Positions 20,846 to 29,137 of a DNA stretch of 64,000 nucleotides are shown here, in pieces. The notes under the pieces were generated by a model. That model ran no database searches, had not been told where the DNA came from, and was given only the letters and a program-made list of their open reading frames with translations. The position numbers were made by a program, and so were the translations under genes. The DNA is from Shewanella mangrovi (lineage in GTDB: Bacteria > Pseudomonadota > Gammaproteobacteria > Enterobacterales > Shewanellaceae): positions 248,001 through 312,000 of the forward strand of contig NZ_JPEO01000003.1 in assembly GCF_000753795.1 (NCBI RefSeq). The letters run 5' to 3'. Position 1 is the first letter of the stretch, and each line of letters starts with the position of its first letter.

Positions 20846-21185
20846 GCGAGCGTATTCGGAGGAGGCATTTTCCCCCTCCATTGACGATTTTATTGATGAC
20901 GCCATCTTTTACGCGATGGGGCAGCAAAAACTGCCGTCTTCGCAAAGCAAAAATAACGTGGTGACATTTCATCGTGCTGAACAATCATTAACACAGACGC
21001 CAGCGCAGCATCCGTTGAAGCGTGGCACCTACACCCTAGGTGATAGCACAGTAACTAAGCTGAGAGCATTGGCGGAAGAAGCGGGTATTTCTCGCTCGCG
21101 CATGCTGCGTTTTTTAGTGAATTACTACGAACACTTAAATCCGCAACAGCGGCGCTTACTGTATCGCCAGTTTATGATTGAGTAA
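20805..21185 (+). CDS. Putative ParB-like partner with ribbon-helix-helix-type C-terminus
   Basis: A 126-aa protein translated from an ATG with GGGAG 7 nt upstream, inside the 3' end of parA. The N-terminal two thirds is polar and probably flexible. The C-terminal part resembles a ribbon-helix-helix domain: GTYTLGDSTVTKLRALAEEAGISRSRMLRFLVNYY, a beta strand followed by two helices. In type Ib partition loci the small partner binds the centromere and stimulates ParA; I infer the same role here. No close family is recognised. Confidence 0.65.
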   Translation: MGLADLKKNATRSERAYSEEAFSPSIDDFIDDAIFYAMGQQKLPSSQSKNNVVTFHRAEQSLTQTPAQHPLKRGTYTLGDSTVTKLRALAEEAGISRSRMLRFLVNYYEHLNPQQRRLLYRQFMIE

Positions 21186-21235
21186 TGGATTTACCCCTGA
21201 CGTTATCTTGCCTTCTTGTTTAAACCTCCCGGCTT

Positions 21236-21279
21236 GCTGACAGCGACTACCAATTTCCCTTTTGCTGTCAGCTTTTTTT
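21236..21279 (+). terminator. Terminator of the parA operon
   Basis: GCTGACAGC (21236-21244) pairs perfectly with GCTGTCAGC (21264-21272), followed by T7. It lies 50 nt past the stop codon of the partner gene. Confidence 0.85.
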
Positions 21280-21374
21280 CTTTGTTATTACCTGATTTTC
21301 CTGCCTGAAGTACTAGAAAAACATGTTTTTTGAGCGACACTTAGAACATCACTTGCACTAACAGACACTACGCC

Positions 21375-21893
21375 ATGCCACGCTTTTACTTACCTATGTT
21401 CAGTCACGTTCTGATAATCCTGTTACTCAGTAACACTCCTCTAGCAATCGCAAAAGATGACATTCGCCCGATGGTGGTTGATGAAGCTGATGCAGTGCTA
21501 GATACACTGCATCAAAGTGCCGCAGATGCTGATTGGAATCGTTACTTTGCTTTATTTGTGCCACAGGCGAGCTTTTTAGGTACGGATATGACTGAGCACT
21601 GGAGTATTCCGGAATTTAAGCAATATGCTCGAGCGACTCAAGGATGGCGTTATACCAGACTAAAACACACCATCACCCAGATGGGCGATGTGGCGGTGTT
21701 TGATGAAATATTAGATCACAAAAAATATGGCATTAGTCGCGGGACAGGTACGCTAATCCACACGGCTGATGGTTGGAAAATTCTGCAATATCATCTCAGT
21801 TTCCCAATCCCCAACAGTGTGGTGACTCGTATTACCGAGCAAATAAAATTTTTTCGGAAACAACATAAATCGTCAACTGCGGTAAGCGAGTGA
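21375..21893 (+). CDS. Secreted NTF2-like (SnoaL/DUF4440-type) protein
   Basis: A 172-aa exported protein. The signal peptide (about 1-26, LIILLLSNTPLAIA-KD) is followed by a cone-shaped NTF2-like fold. The sequence VLDTLHQSAADADWNRYFALFVPQASFLGTDMTEHWSIPEFKQY is typical, and the final strand pair ends GWKILQYHLSFPIPN. Related domains act as small-molecule binding or protective modules; no catalytic residues are evident. It overlaps the convergent HDOD gene by 21 bp at the 3' end. Confidence 0.82.
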   Translation: MPRFYLPMFSHVLIILLLSNTPLAIAKDDIRPMVVDEADAVLDTLHQSAADADWNRYFALFVPQASFLGTDMTEHWSIPEFKQYARATQGWRYTRLKHTITQMGDVAVFDEILDHKKYGISRGTGTLIHTADGWKILQYHLSFPIPNSVVTRITEQIKFFRKQHKSSTAVSE

Positions 21894-23342
21894 GAAGCAA
21901 ACATTCGTTAACTGCACAAAGTGGCTAAAACTGTCGAATTCAGCCTGATCGATATCGCGACCAGAGCTGGCGCGATCGGCGTAGAACACCCCTATCACTT
22001 TATTTTCTACTTTCAGTGGGGCAAACATCCAGCCGTTTTCCGGCAGCTTTTTATCGATACTTTCAGGCAGTTTTTTAATGCCGTGACGATGCCCAAACCA
22101 AAAAGGAGTGCCGTGATCCAAGCAAGCTTTCAATTCCAGAAATTGTGGTTCTATTGGCAACAGCAATTCGGCTTTTAATGCGTCATCACCGTCACCCATA
22201 GCGATGCGTGGTTGCAGCATTTTGCGGTTAGGCGACAGCAGCAATACCGCGGCGCGATCTAACCCTACCCCATCCAGCATGCCCGTCAACGCGACTGAAA
22301 CAACTTGGTTAAAATCAGGCTTGTTCATGGTCAGGTTGGTGAGCTCTCGCAGCTTTTCCAACTGAATGGCCATATTGGGTTGTCTTGGTTCCCAATGGGT
22401 TTGCTGTTGCAGTGTCTCCAATGCCGTCTTGCTGTCGGGTAAAAATGCCACCAGCTCTTTTGCACCATAATCCTCAGCCAACCGCGCTGTCGCCTCAATA
22501 TTTTCCATCAACTTTTTCTGGAAGGCATCCGTGGGCATTTTCATCATCTCGGCGGCTTGCTGAATCCGTTTTTGTAACTGCTGCGGATTACTGTCTGAGC
22601 TAGCAAAGGCTTCGGACAAGCGATTTCCCAGATAAATGCTGCGAACTTCAGGCGTGCGCTCGTTCGGATTGGTCAACGACTTCATCAATAGTTCACCGAG
22701 GCCCCAACTGCGCGCAATACCTTGTGTAAGCTGGCTGAATGAAGCCCCAAGATGTTCTCTAACAATACTCAAGCGTTGAACGTTGTCGTCCACCTTATTG
22801 AGCTGTCTGTCTAACTCGTCGGCGACACTGCCTCCCGTGCTCCAGAAGGCACTTTCACCTAAGTGATATAGCAAAGCGGCAATGAAAGCCTCTTCTTGGA
22901 ACTCTTCGTCATAATCCGCCAACATCATTTTGGTAAACATTGCCGCCTGAAAGGAGCGCGCCATCAACTTGATCAAACGCTGATATACGCTTTCACTGAG
23001 ATTCTTGTTATTCAGCAAGCTGGTCAGCAATTTTGCGGTGATACACACGTTGCGGATGACATCGAACCCGAGCACCACGGCAGCACGACTGACGGTGGTC
23101 ACTTGGCTGATGCCTTTGTTGTAGATAGCACTGTTCGCTACACGCAGCACTCTCGACGTCAGCGCATTGTCATACATGATACTGCGCCCAAGTACGCCCA
23201 TTGACGACACATCGTCTTTGGCGAGCTGCTCTAACGTTCGAATCATCGAACACAGTGCCGGCATCTCCTGCTCACTAATTTTTTTCGTCCAGAAATCAAC
23301 ACCCATATTGTTTTTTGTTAATTCGTGCTTCAACGCGGACAT
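21873..23342 (-). CDS. HDOD domain signalling protein with C-terminal GAF-like domain
   Basis: A 489-aa cytoplasmic protein. The HDOD domain (about 20-215) reads LPALCSMIRTLEQLAKDDVSSMGVLGRSIMYDNALTSRVLRVANSA in part and lacks a full HD metal site, as is normal for HDOD. A middle helical region follows. The C-terminal GAF-like domain (about 330-485) has DRAAVLLLSPNRKMLQPRIAMG and IGVFYADR. HDOD proteins commonly serve in motility, c-di-GMP or stress signalling in Shewanella and Xanthomonas. No operon partner; it faces the NTF2-like gene. Confidence 0.87.
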   Translation of the reverse strand: MSALKHELTKNNMGVDFWTKKISEQEMPALCSMIRTLEQLAKDDVSSMGVLGRSIMYDNALTSRVLRVANSAIYNKGISQVTTVSRAAVVLGFDVIRNVCITAKLLTSLLNNKNLSESVYQRLIKLMARSFQAAMFTKMMLADYDEEFQEEAFIAALLYHLGESAFWSTGGSVADELDRQLNKVDDNVQRLSIVREHLGASFSQLTQGIARSWGLGELLMKSLTNPNERTPEVRSIYLGNRLSEAFASSDSNPQQLQKRIQQAAEMMKMPTDAFQKKLMENIEATARLAEDYGAKELVAFLPDSKTALETLQQQTHWEPRQPNMAIQLEKLRELTNLTMNKPDFNQVVSVALTGMLDGVGLDRAAVLLLSPNRKMLQPRIAMGDGDDALKAELLLPIEPQFLELKACLDHGTPFWFGHRHGIKKLPESIDKKLPENGWMFAPLKVENKVIGVFYADRASSGRDIDQAEFDSFSHFVQLTNVCFSLAYRS

Positions 23343-23449
23343 CCCATAGTGAGCGATAGATGGAAGAGTAAATTGTTTGCCTCACAACAATATATTAACA
23401 AAAGAATTTTAATCCGCATGATTTTGTTCAGCTTTCCACGTTGTATGCA

Positions 23450-23478
23450 TAAAAAAACGGCACACAAGGTGCCGTTCT
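23450..23478 (-). terminator. Terminator of the aceBA operon
   Basis: On the minus strand AACGGCAC and GTGCCGTT form an 8-bp stem with a 5-nt loop, then T7. It is 20-45 nt past the aceA stop codon. Confidence 0.85.
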
Positions 23479-23493
23479 AAACGAAACTGACTA

Positions 23494-24816
23494 TTAAAAC
23501 TGCGCTTCTTCCGTGGAACCCGTCAAGGCCGTTACTGACGAAGTTCCGCCTTGAATCACCGTGGTGACCTTGTCGAAGTAGCCAGTACCCACTTCTTGCT
23601 GGTGTGCCACGAAGGTATAACCTCTTTCAGCTGCGGCAAATTCAGGTTGCTGAACTTTCTCAACATAGTGTTTCATGCCTTCACCTTGGGCATAGGCATG
23701 TGCCAAATCGAACATGTTGTACCACATGTTATGAATACCAGCTAAGGTGATGAACTGATACTTGTAGCCCATATCTGAAAGCGCTTGTTGGAAGCGGGCA
23801 ATGGTGTCATCGTCCAAATTCTTCTTCCAGTTAAAGGATGGCGAACAGTTGTACGCCAGCAGTTTACCTGGGAATTTTTCATGGATTGCCTCAGCAAAAC
23901 GACGGGCTTCTTCTAAATCTGGCTTGGCGGTTTCACACCATACCAAATCAGCATATGGGCAGTATGCCAATCCACGCGCTATTGCTTGATCAAGCCCGGC
24001 ATTGACGCGGTAAAAACCTTCTGACGTCCGTTCACCAGTAACAAAATCACGGTCGTATGGGTCGCAATCTGAGGTCAACAGATCAGCCGCATTGGCATCT
24101 GTTCGTGCAATCACCAATGTTGGCACCCCAGCAACGTCCGCCGCCAATCGTGCAGCCACCAGCTTTTGCACCGCTTCTTGGGTCGGCACTAATACCTTAC
24201 CGCCCATGTGACCACATTTTTTCACCGAGGCTAACTGATCTTCAAAGTGTACGCCGGCCGCACCAGCATCAATCATAGACTTCATCAGTTCAAAGGCGTT
24301 TAACACGCCGCCAAATCCCGCTTCAGCATCGGCAATAATTGGCAGGAAGTAGTCAGTAGCACCTTCATCGTCACGGGATTTTCCGCTGCTCCATTGGATC
24401 TGATCGGCACGGCGGAATGAATTGTTAATACGGCTGACCACCGCTGGTACAGAGTTAGCTGGATACAAGGACTGATCCGGGTACATAGTGCCAGCTAAGT
24501 TGGCATCTGCTGCTACCTGCCAACCTGACAGGTAGATTGCCTCAATCCCAGCCTTTGCCTGCTGTACCGCCTGACCACCGGTCAGCGCACCCAGCGAGTT
24601 CACATATCCCTTTTTGGCTGTGCCATTGACCAGACTCCACAACTTATTGGCCCCCATGGTCGCCAAGGTGTTCTGCGGCGTCATCGAACCACGTAAACCC
24701 ACCACTTCCTCAGCAGAATATGGACGTACAACGCCTTTCCAACGTGGATTTTCAGCCCAATCTTGCTTCAGGACGTTGATCTGCTGTTCACGGGTCATTT
24801 GGTTAATATCTGTCAT
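23494..24816 (-). CDS. aceA: Isocitrate lyase
   Basis: Glyoxylate shunt enzyme cleaving isocitrate to glyoxylate and succinate, needed for growth on acetate and fatty acids. The 440-aa length fits the E. coli-type enzyme (434). The catalytic loop KKCGHMGGK (199-207, Cys201) is intact, with [11 protein letters not shown] and [11 protein letters not shown] also present. It follows aceB by 76 nt in the same direction, so they form an operon. Confidence 0.98.
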   Translation of the reverse strand: MTDINQMTREQQINVLKQDWAENPRWKGVVRPYSAEEVVGLRGSMTPQNTLATMGANKLWSLVNGTAKKGYVNSLGALTGGQAVQQAKAGIEAIYLSGWQVAADANLAGTMYPDQSLYPANSVPAVVSRINNSFRRADQIQWSSGKSRDDEGATDYFLPIIADAEAGFGGVLNAFELMKSMIDAGAAGVHFEDQLASVKKCGHMGGKVLVPTQEAVQKLVAARLAADVAGVPTLVIARTDANAADLLTSDCDPYDRDFVTGERTSEGFYRVNAGLDQAIARGLAYCPYADLVWCETAKPDLEEARRFAEAIHEKFPGKLLAYNCSPSFNWKKNLDDDTIARFQQALSDMGYKYQFITLAGIHNMWYNMFDLAHAYAQGEGMKHYVEKVQQPEFAAAERGYTFVAHQQEVGTGYFDKVTTVIQGGTSSVTALTGSTEEAQF

Positions 24817-24892
24817 GATTTACTCTCCTCGGTGCAAATGTGGTTGGTGGTATCGCCCCCAAAGCGCCACCGTTTTTTATCTGAAAATCGTG

Positions 24893-26518
24893 TTACTCAG
24901 TGAGCAGGCGATAGCCCGGTAAGGTTAAAAAGTCGACTAATTCGTCAGAGGTTGTGATCTCCTCTAGTAACGACGCCGCACGAATAAACTGACCAGCACT
25001 AAATCGCTCACTGCCCACCTCTTCCTTCACGTTTGATAGCTCCTCGGTGAGCATCTGTCGGAACAACTCCTTCGTCACCAACTTGCCGTTGGATAGACTC
25101 TTTTGATGGCGGATCCATTGCCATATTGATGTACGACTGATTTCTGCCGTCGCCGCATCTTCCATTAGGCCGTAGATAGGCACACAACCATTGCCAGAAA
25201 TCCACGCTTCGATATATTGCAGTGCAATACGAATATTGAGGCGCATGCCCTCTTCTGTGCGTTCGCCTTGGCAGGGTTCAAGTAATTCGCTGGCCAGAAT
25301 CGGCGCGTCAACATCACGCGTGATATGCAACTGATTAGGCCCGACGCCGATAAAATCGTTAAACACGGACAGTGCGGTTTCAGCCAGTCCCGGATGTGCG
25401 ATCCAAGTGCCGTCATGGCCGTTACGCGCTTCAAGCTCTTTATCGCGAGTCACTTTTTCCAGCACCTGTTGATTCACTTGCGGATCTTTTGCCGGAATAA
25501 ATGCCGCCATTCCGCCCATAGCCAAGGCGCCACGCTTATGACAGGTCTTAATCAACAAACGTGAATAAGCACTGAGAAAGGGCTGTTCCATCGACACCTG
25601 CTGGCGGTCGGGCAGCACGCGCTCTGGATGATTACGCAAGGTTTTGATGTAGCTGAAGATGTAATCCCAGCGGCCGCAGTTCAGCGCTACAATGTTGGAG
25701 CGCAATTCATAAAGAATTTCATCCATCACGAACACCGCTGGTAGCGTCTCAATCAAGCAGGTGCATTTAATCGTGCCGGGCTGTAAGCAAAAACGTTCTT
25801 CAGCATAGGCAAACACTTTGGCCCACCAACGCGCTTCAGCGTGGCTTTCAAGCTTGGGAATATAGAAGTAAGGTCCACTGCCTTTGGCTAGCAACTGGCG
25901 ATAGTTGTGGTAGAAATACATTGCGAAATCAAACAGACAGCCAGGAATCGCATTCCCATGATGCAGAACGTGATTTTCAGGCAGATGGAGTCCCCGCACA
26001 CGCGTGACCAATACCGCGGGATGATCATTGAGCTGATAATGTTTACCTGACTCTGGCGCTGTGTATTCAATTTCACCGCGCACTGCGTCCTGCAAATTCA
26101 CATGGCCTTCAATCAGCTTCTGCCAACTTGGTGCTAATGAATCCTCAAAGTCCGCCATAAACACTTTCACACCAGCATTCAGCGCATTGATGACCATCTT
26201 ACGATCAACCGGCCCGGTGATTTCTACACGGCGATCCTGCAAATCAGCAGGAATGCCACGGATCTGCCAATCGCTAGTGCGGATGGCTGCCGTATCGCTC
26301 GCAAAATCCGGTAACTGTCCCGCATCAATTTGTTGCTGGCGCTCACGCCGCTTGGCTAATAACTCTGGCACCTCTGCGGCAAACTCATCACACAGTGCCT
26401 GCAGAAAGCCCAAGGCGCCTTCAGTGAGTACACGCTCCTGCCCTGCGATGTCGTGACCGACAACCGTTAAGCTGCCTGAGTTAGGCGTAGTAGGCGTTGT
26501 TGTTGCTGTCTGCTGCAT
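24893..26518 (-). CDS. aceB: Malate synthase A
   Basis: Condenses glyoxylate and acetyl-CoA to malate. The 541-aa protein is the A-type (E. coli AceB 533). Diagnostic stretches are VFMADFEDSLAPSW, NCGRWDYIFSYIKTLR, GGMAAFIPAKDP and a C-terminal domain with YGLMEDAATAEISRTSIWQW. A Thr-rich N-terminal extension (about 1-15) precedes the family start. It is the first gene of aceBA; its 640-nt upstream region contains repeated operator-like palindromes and a terminator-like hairpin. Confidence 0.98.
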   Translation of the reverse strand: MQQTATTTPTTPNSGSLTVVGHDIAGQERVLTEGALGFLQALCDEFAAEVPELLAKRRERQQQIDAGQLPDFASDTAAIRTSDWQIRGIPADLQDRRVEITGPVDRKMVINALNAGVKVFMADFEDSLAPSWQKLIEGHVNLQDAVRGEIEYTAPESGKHYQLNDHPAVLVTRVRGLHLPENHVLHHGNAIPGCLFDFAMYFYHNYRQLLAKGSGPYFYIPKLESHAEARWWAKVFAYAEERFCLQPGTIKCTCLIETLPAVFVMDEILYELRSNIVALNCGRWDYIFSYIKTLRNHPERVLPDRQQVSMEQPFLSAYSRLLIKTCHKRGALAMGGMAAFIPAKDPQVNQQVLEKVTRDKELEARNGHDGTWIAHPGLAETALSVFNDFIGVGPNQLHITRDVDAPILASELLEPCQGERTEEGMRLNIRIALQYIEAWISGNGCVPIYGLMEDAATAEISRTSIWQWIRHQKSLSNGKLVTKELFRQMLTEELSNVKEEVGSERFSAGQFIRAASLLEEITTSDELVDFLTLPGYRLLTE

Positions 26519-26607
26519 AAGGTTTCTCCTTTGAAATTATCGACACACTTTCATATGTGCCTTTTCAACGAAAAACCTAGCGAACTACTTTTGTAAAAAC
26601 AATCGTG

Positions 26608-26633
26608 TAAAAAAACGGCAAAAGAAGCCGTCT
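26608..26633 (-). promoter_or_regulatory. Terminator-like hairpin in the aceB leader (possible attenuator)
   Basis: On the minus strand ACGGC and GCCGT arms with a 7-nt pyrimidine-rich loop are followed directly by T7. It lies about 90 nt upstream of the aceB start codon, in the direction of aceB transcription, with no gene of that strand close upstream that would need a terminator (the antiporter transcript ends around 27104). It could be a leader attenuator, or simply the end of antisense or upstream read-through. Confidence 0.4.
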
Positions 26634-26705
26634 GGTTAAGTTAAATTGGTTAACCCAAATAGAAATCTAGCGAAAAGATATTGATTAATAACAATTATTT
26701 TAAGT

Positions 26706-26719
26706 TGTGAAATTTTACA
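26706..26719 (-). promoter_or_regulatory. Operator-like palindromic site 1 upstream of aceB
   Basis: The plus strand reads TGTGAAATTTTACA, which is the exact reverse complement of site 2 at 26909-26922. It is about 190 nt ahead of the aceB start codon. The regulator is unassigned; the spacing differs from the 15-bp HexR-type and N6 TyrR-type boxes I can recall. Confidence 0.5.
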
Positions 26720-26908
26720 CAAGTTAACAGGTAAAGTTGTCAGATCTATTGACCAAGCGACATCGCTGTATGTTAATTACGGCACAATATTTCACGTGCA
26801 ATAAAATTATTACACCATTTTTAAGAGATGGAACTGCGTGGTTAAGCAAAAACTATTTAAGCCTTACCTGAAGGGAAATCTACTAAGTCAATTAAAACGC
26901 TAGAGTTT

Positions 26909-26922
26909 TGTAAAATTTCACA
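26909..26922 (+). promoter_or_regulatory. Operator-like palindromic site 2 upstream of aceB
   Basis: Reads TGTAAAATTTCACA, an imperfect palindrome (one mismatched pair) identical to site 1 in inverted orientation. Its centre is 73 bp from that of site 3, close to seven helical turns. Confidence 0.5.
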
Positions 26923-26981
26923 GCTAATTCATTAACCTCAGCCCAAATAAACCTTACGTGCGCGTCAACTTTTACAGTCTT

Positions 26982-26995
26982 TGTAAAATTTTACA
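26982..26995. promoter_or_regulatory. Operator-like palindromic site 3 upstream of aceB
   Basis: Reads TGTAAAATTTTACA, a perfect 14-bp palindrome and the apparent consensus of sites 1 and 2. It lies between the antiporter terminator and aceB, about 465 nt ahead of the aceB start. Function inferred from repetition only. Confidence 0.5.
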
Positions 26996-27103
26996 GATAA
27001 AAATGTGATAAAAGACACACAAAAACAAAAATTATTTTGGTCAATCACAAAATTTTTTTCATTTTCTGCATTTTTTTACTCAAGCCGCCGCTGAAAAAGC
27101 AGA

Positions 27104-27147
27104 AAAGCCAGTGATCTTGTCAAAATGGCACTCAAGTCACTGGCTTT
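27104..27147 (-). terminator. Terminator of the Kef-type antiporter gene
   Basis: AAAGCCAGTGA (27104-27114) and TCACTGGCTTT (27137-27147) form a perfect 11-bp stem with a T-rich tail on the minus strand. It starts 11 nt past the antiporter stop codon. Confidence 0.8.
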
Positions 27148-27157
27148 CGAGCAACAC

Positions 27158-28933
27158 TTACAGCCCTTTATCGTGGTCTTGTTGCATCAAACTTGCGAGT
27201 TCAGAACGGCCACGATTAGAGATTCGGATCAACGCTTTTAAATCATCCCGATGCTGCACACTCGCATTCACTTGTGCTTTGTCATGCTCGGCAAAAATCT
27301 TCACCCGCTCGGTGGCTTGCAGTTGTGTCATGCCGAGCATGTGTAATACCTGCTCACTGGCACTGAGTGCCGAGCCAAGAGTCTCACGAAAAATTTCAGT
27401 CACGCCAAGCGCCATTAACCGGTATGCATGGTTACGGTCACGCGCCCGCGCAATTATGGTGACCTGCGGAAAATGCGCCTGCACTTGACCCACAATCTGC
27501 AATGAGTCTTCAACCGAATCCACAGCAATCAGCATCACCCGCGCTTTATCAAGCCCAGCCGATAACAACATATCCAAGCGCTTTGCATCACCAAAGTACA
27601 CTTCACCACCAAACTGGCGCACCACATCAACGTGTTCGGCATCTTTATCCAGTGCCACAAACGGAATGCCGTTAGCCGCTAAAATACGCCCTGTAATTTG
27701 CCCCATGCGACCAAAACCAGCGATCACCACTTCACAGTCAGAACTCACTTTAATGGCATCTGCCGGACGACTCGTATCTTCGCTCTTACGCTTTTCGGCG
27801 CGCAGCAATTTGAGTAAAAATGGCGTCAACACCATAGATAATCCAATCACCAACACTAACGCTTGCGCCAACGACTTGGACATTAATCCAGAAAGCTGCG
27901 CCTGAGATAAGAGCACAAAGGCGAATTCTCCCCCTTCGGCCAATACAATCCCGAGCGTCATCGCCGCACGCCAACTGTGTTTGCGAAACTTGCCAACCAC
28001 TAGCAATACCAAGGCTTTAATCAGTAGCATGGAGAACAACACGCCAAGCAACATCAACGGTTCGGTGAGGATGAGACTCAAATCCATCGTCATGCCCACC
28101 GCCATAAAAAACAGCCCTAGCAACAATCCTTTAAAAGGCTCAATATCCGTTTCGAGCTGATGCCGATAGCTCGAGTTCGCTAGCATGACGCCAGCCAGAA
28201 ATGCCCCCATCCCGGCTGATAATCCGAGCCACGCCATCAATGAGGCACTGCCCATGACGAGCAATAGTGACAACGCCGTCACCACTTCTCTTACACCACT
28301 TGAGGCGACAAGAAACAGCACCTTGGGCAGCACGTAACGTCCAACGATCACAAAACCACCCAGCGCCAAAAGTGTCCAATACCATGGCACGGCTTGTTTC
28401 GATTCATCAGCCATATCCGGTGCTAAATAGGTGGTCAGCAACAACATCGGGATGACGGCGAGGTCCTGCATCAACAACACCCCGAACGCATCACGCCCAA
28501 CCGGTGTCGCTAATAAGCGCTGTTCTGTCATCAGCTGCACAGAAAATGCTGTGGAGGACAAACTCAACGCCGCACCTATAACCACCGCTGGCGCCAACGC
28601 CACACCAAATTGCATGGCAAGTGCACTAATGGCCAACCAAGACACCACAACTTGTGCACTGCCAAGTCCAAGAATTGCACTTCTCAGTTCCCACAACTTA
28701 CCGGGACTTAACTGCAATCCCATAATAAATAGCATCAACACCACGCCAAATTCGGCAAAGTGCAATACAGCTGTGGGCTCAGAAACGATAGCAATGCCAC
28801 CGGGACCAAGGAGTACACCAGCGGCGAGATAAGAGAGGATGGGACCAATGCCTACACGTTTTCCTAGTGGCACTAACACCACTGCGGCGAGTAAAAACAA
28901 TAAAACCGAAACAAATAAGCCATCCTGGTCCAT
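27158..28933 (-). CDS. Monovalent cation:proton antiporter, CPA2/Kef type, with RCK domain
   Basis: A 591-aa inner-membrane transporter. An N-terminal CPA2 domain of about 12 helices (1-375) contains GPILSYLAAGVLLGPGG, SLSSTAFSVQLM and the QDLAVIPML motif typical of Kef proteins. A TrkA-N/RCK domain (about 398-515) follows with VVIAGFGRMGQITGRIL and LDKDAEHVDVVRQFGGEVYFGDA. It most likely exchanges K+ for H+ under NAD(H) or glutathione control. No kefF/kefG ancillary gene adjoins. Confidence 0.88.
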   Translation of the reverse strand: MDQDGLFVSVLLFLLAAVVLVPLGKRVGIGPILSYLAAGVLLGPGGIAIVSEPTAVLHFAEFGVVLMLFIMGLQLSPGKLWELRSAILGLGSAQVVVSWLAISALAMQFGVALAPAVVIGAALSLSSTAFSVQLMTEQRLLATPVGRDAFGVLLMQDLAVIPMLLLTTYLAPDMADESKQAVPWYWTLLALGGFVIVGRYVLPKVLFLVASSGVREVVTALSLLLVMGSASLMAWLGLSAGMGAFLAGVMLANSSYRHQLETDIEPFKGLLLGLFFMAVGMTMDLSLILTEPLMLLGVLFSMLLIKALVLLVVGKFRKHSWRAAMTLGIVLAEGGEFAFVLLSQAQLSGLMSKSLAQALVLVIGLSMVLTPFLLKLLRAEKRKSEDTSRPADAIKVSSDCEVVIAGFGRMGQITGRILAANGIPFVALDKDAEHVDVVRQFGGEVYFGDAKRLDMLLSAGLDKARVMLIAVDSVEDSLQIVGQVQAHFPQVTIIARARDRNHAYRLMALGVTEIFRETLGSALSASEQVLHMLGMTQLQATERVKIFAEHDKAQVNASVQHRDDLKALIRISNRGRSELASLMQQDHDKGL

Positions 28934-29137
28934 CAGGGTTCCTCATTGCAAAATCTATCCGTCACCAAACAGGCACACGCGTGCCGCCAACATTGTGCGG
29001 ATAAAGTAGAAAGTTGTGAAAGTTGAACAGCCGACACGGTGAAACGCGTCCGAAGGCAGTAGGGACTTTAGTATAAGCTTGCGCCAGAAGGGATTAAACG
29101 GTGAAATTGAAAAATCTGCGACTTATTTTTATCTGCG

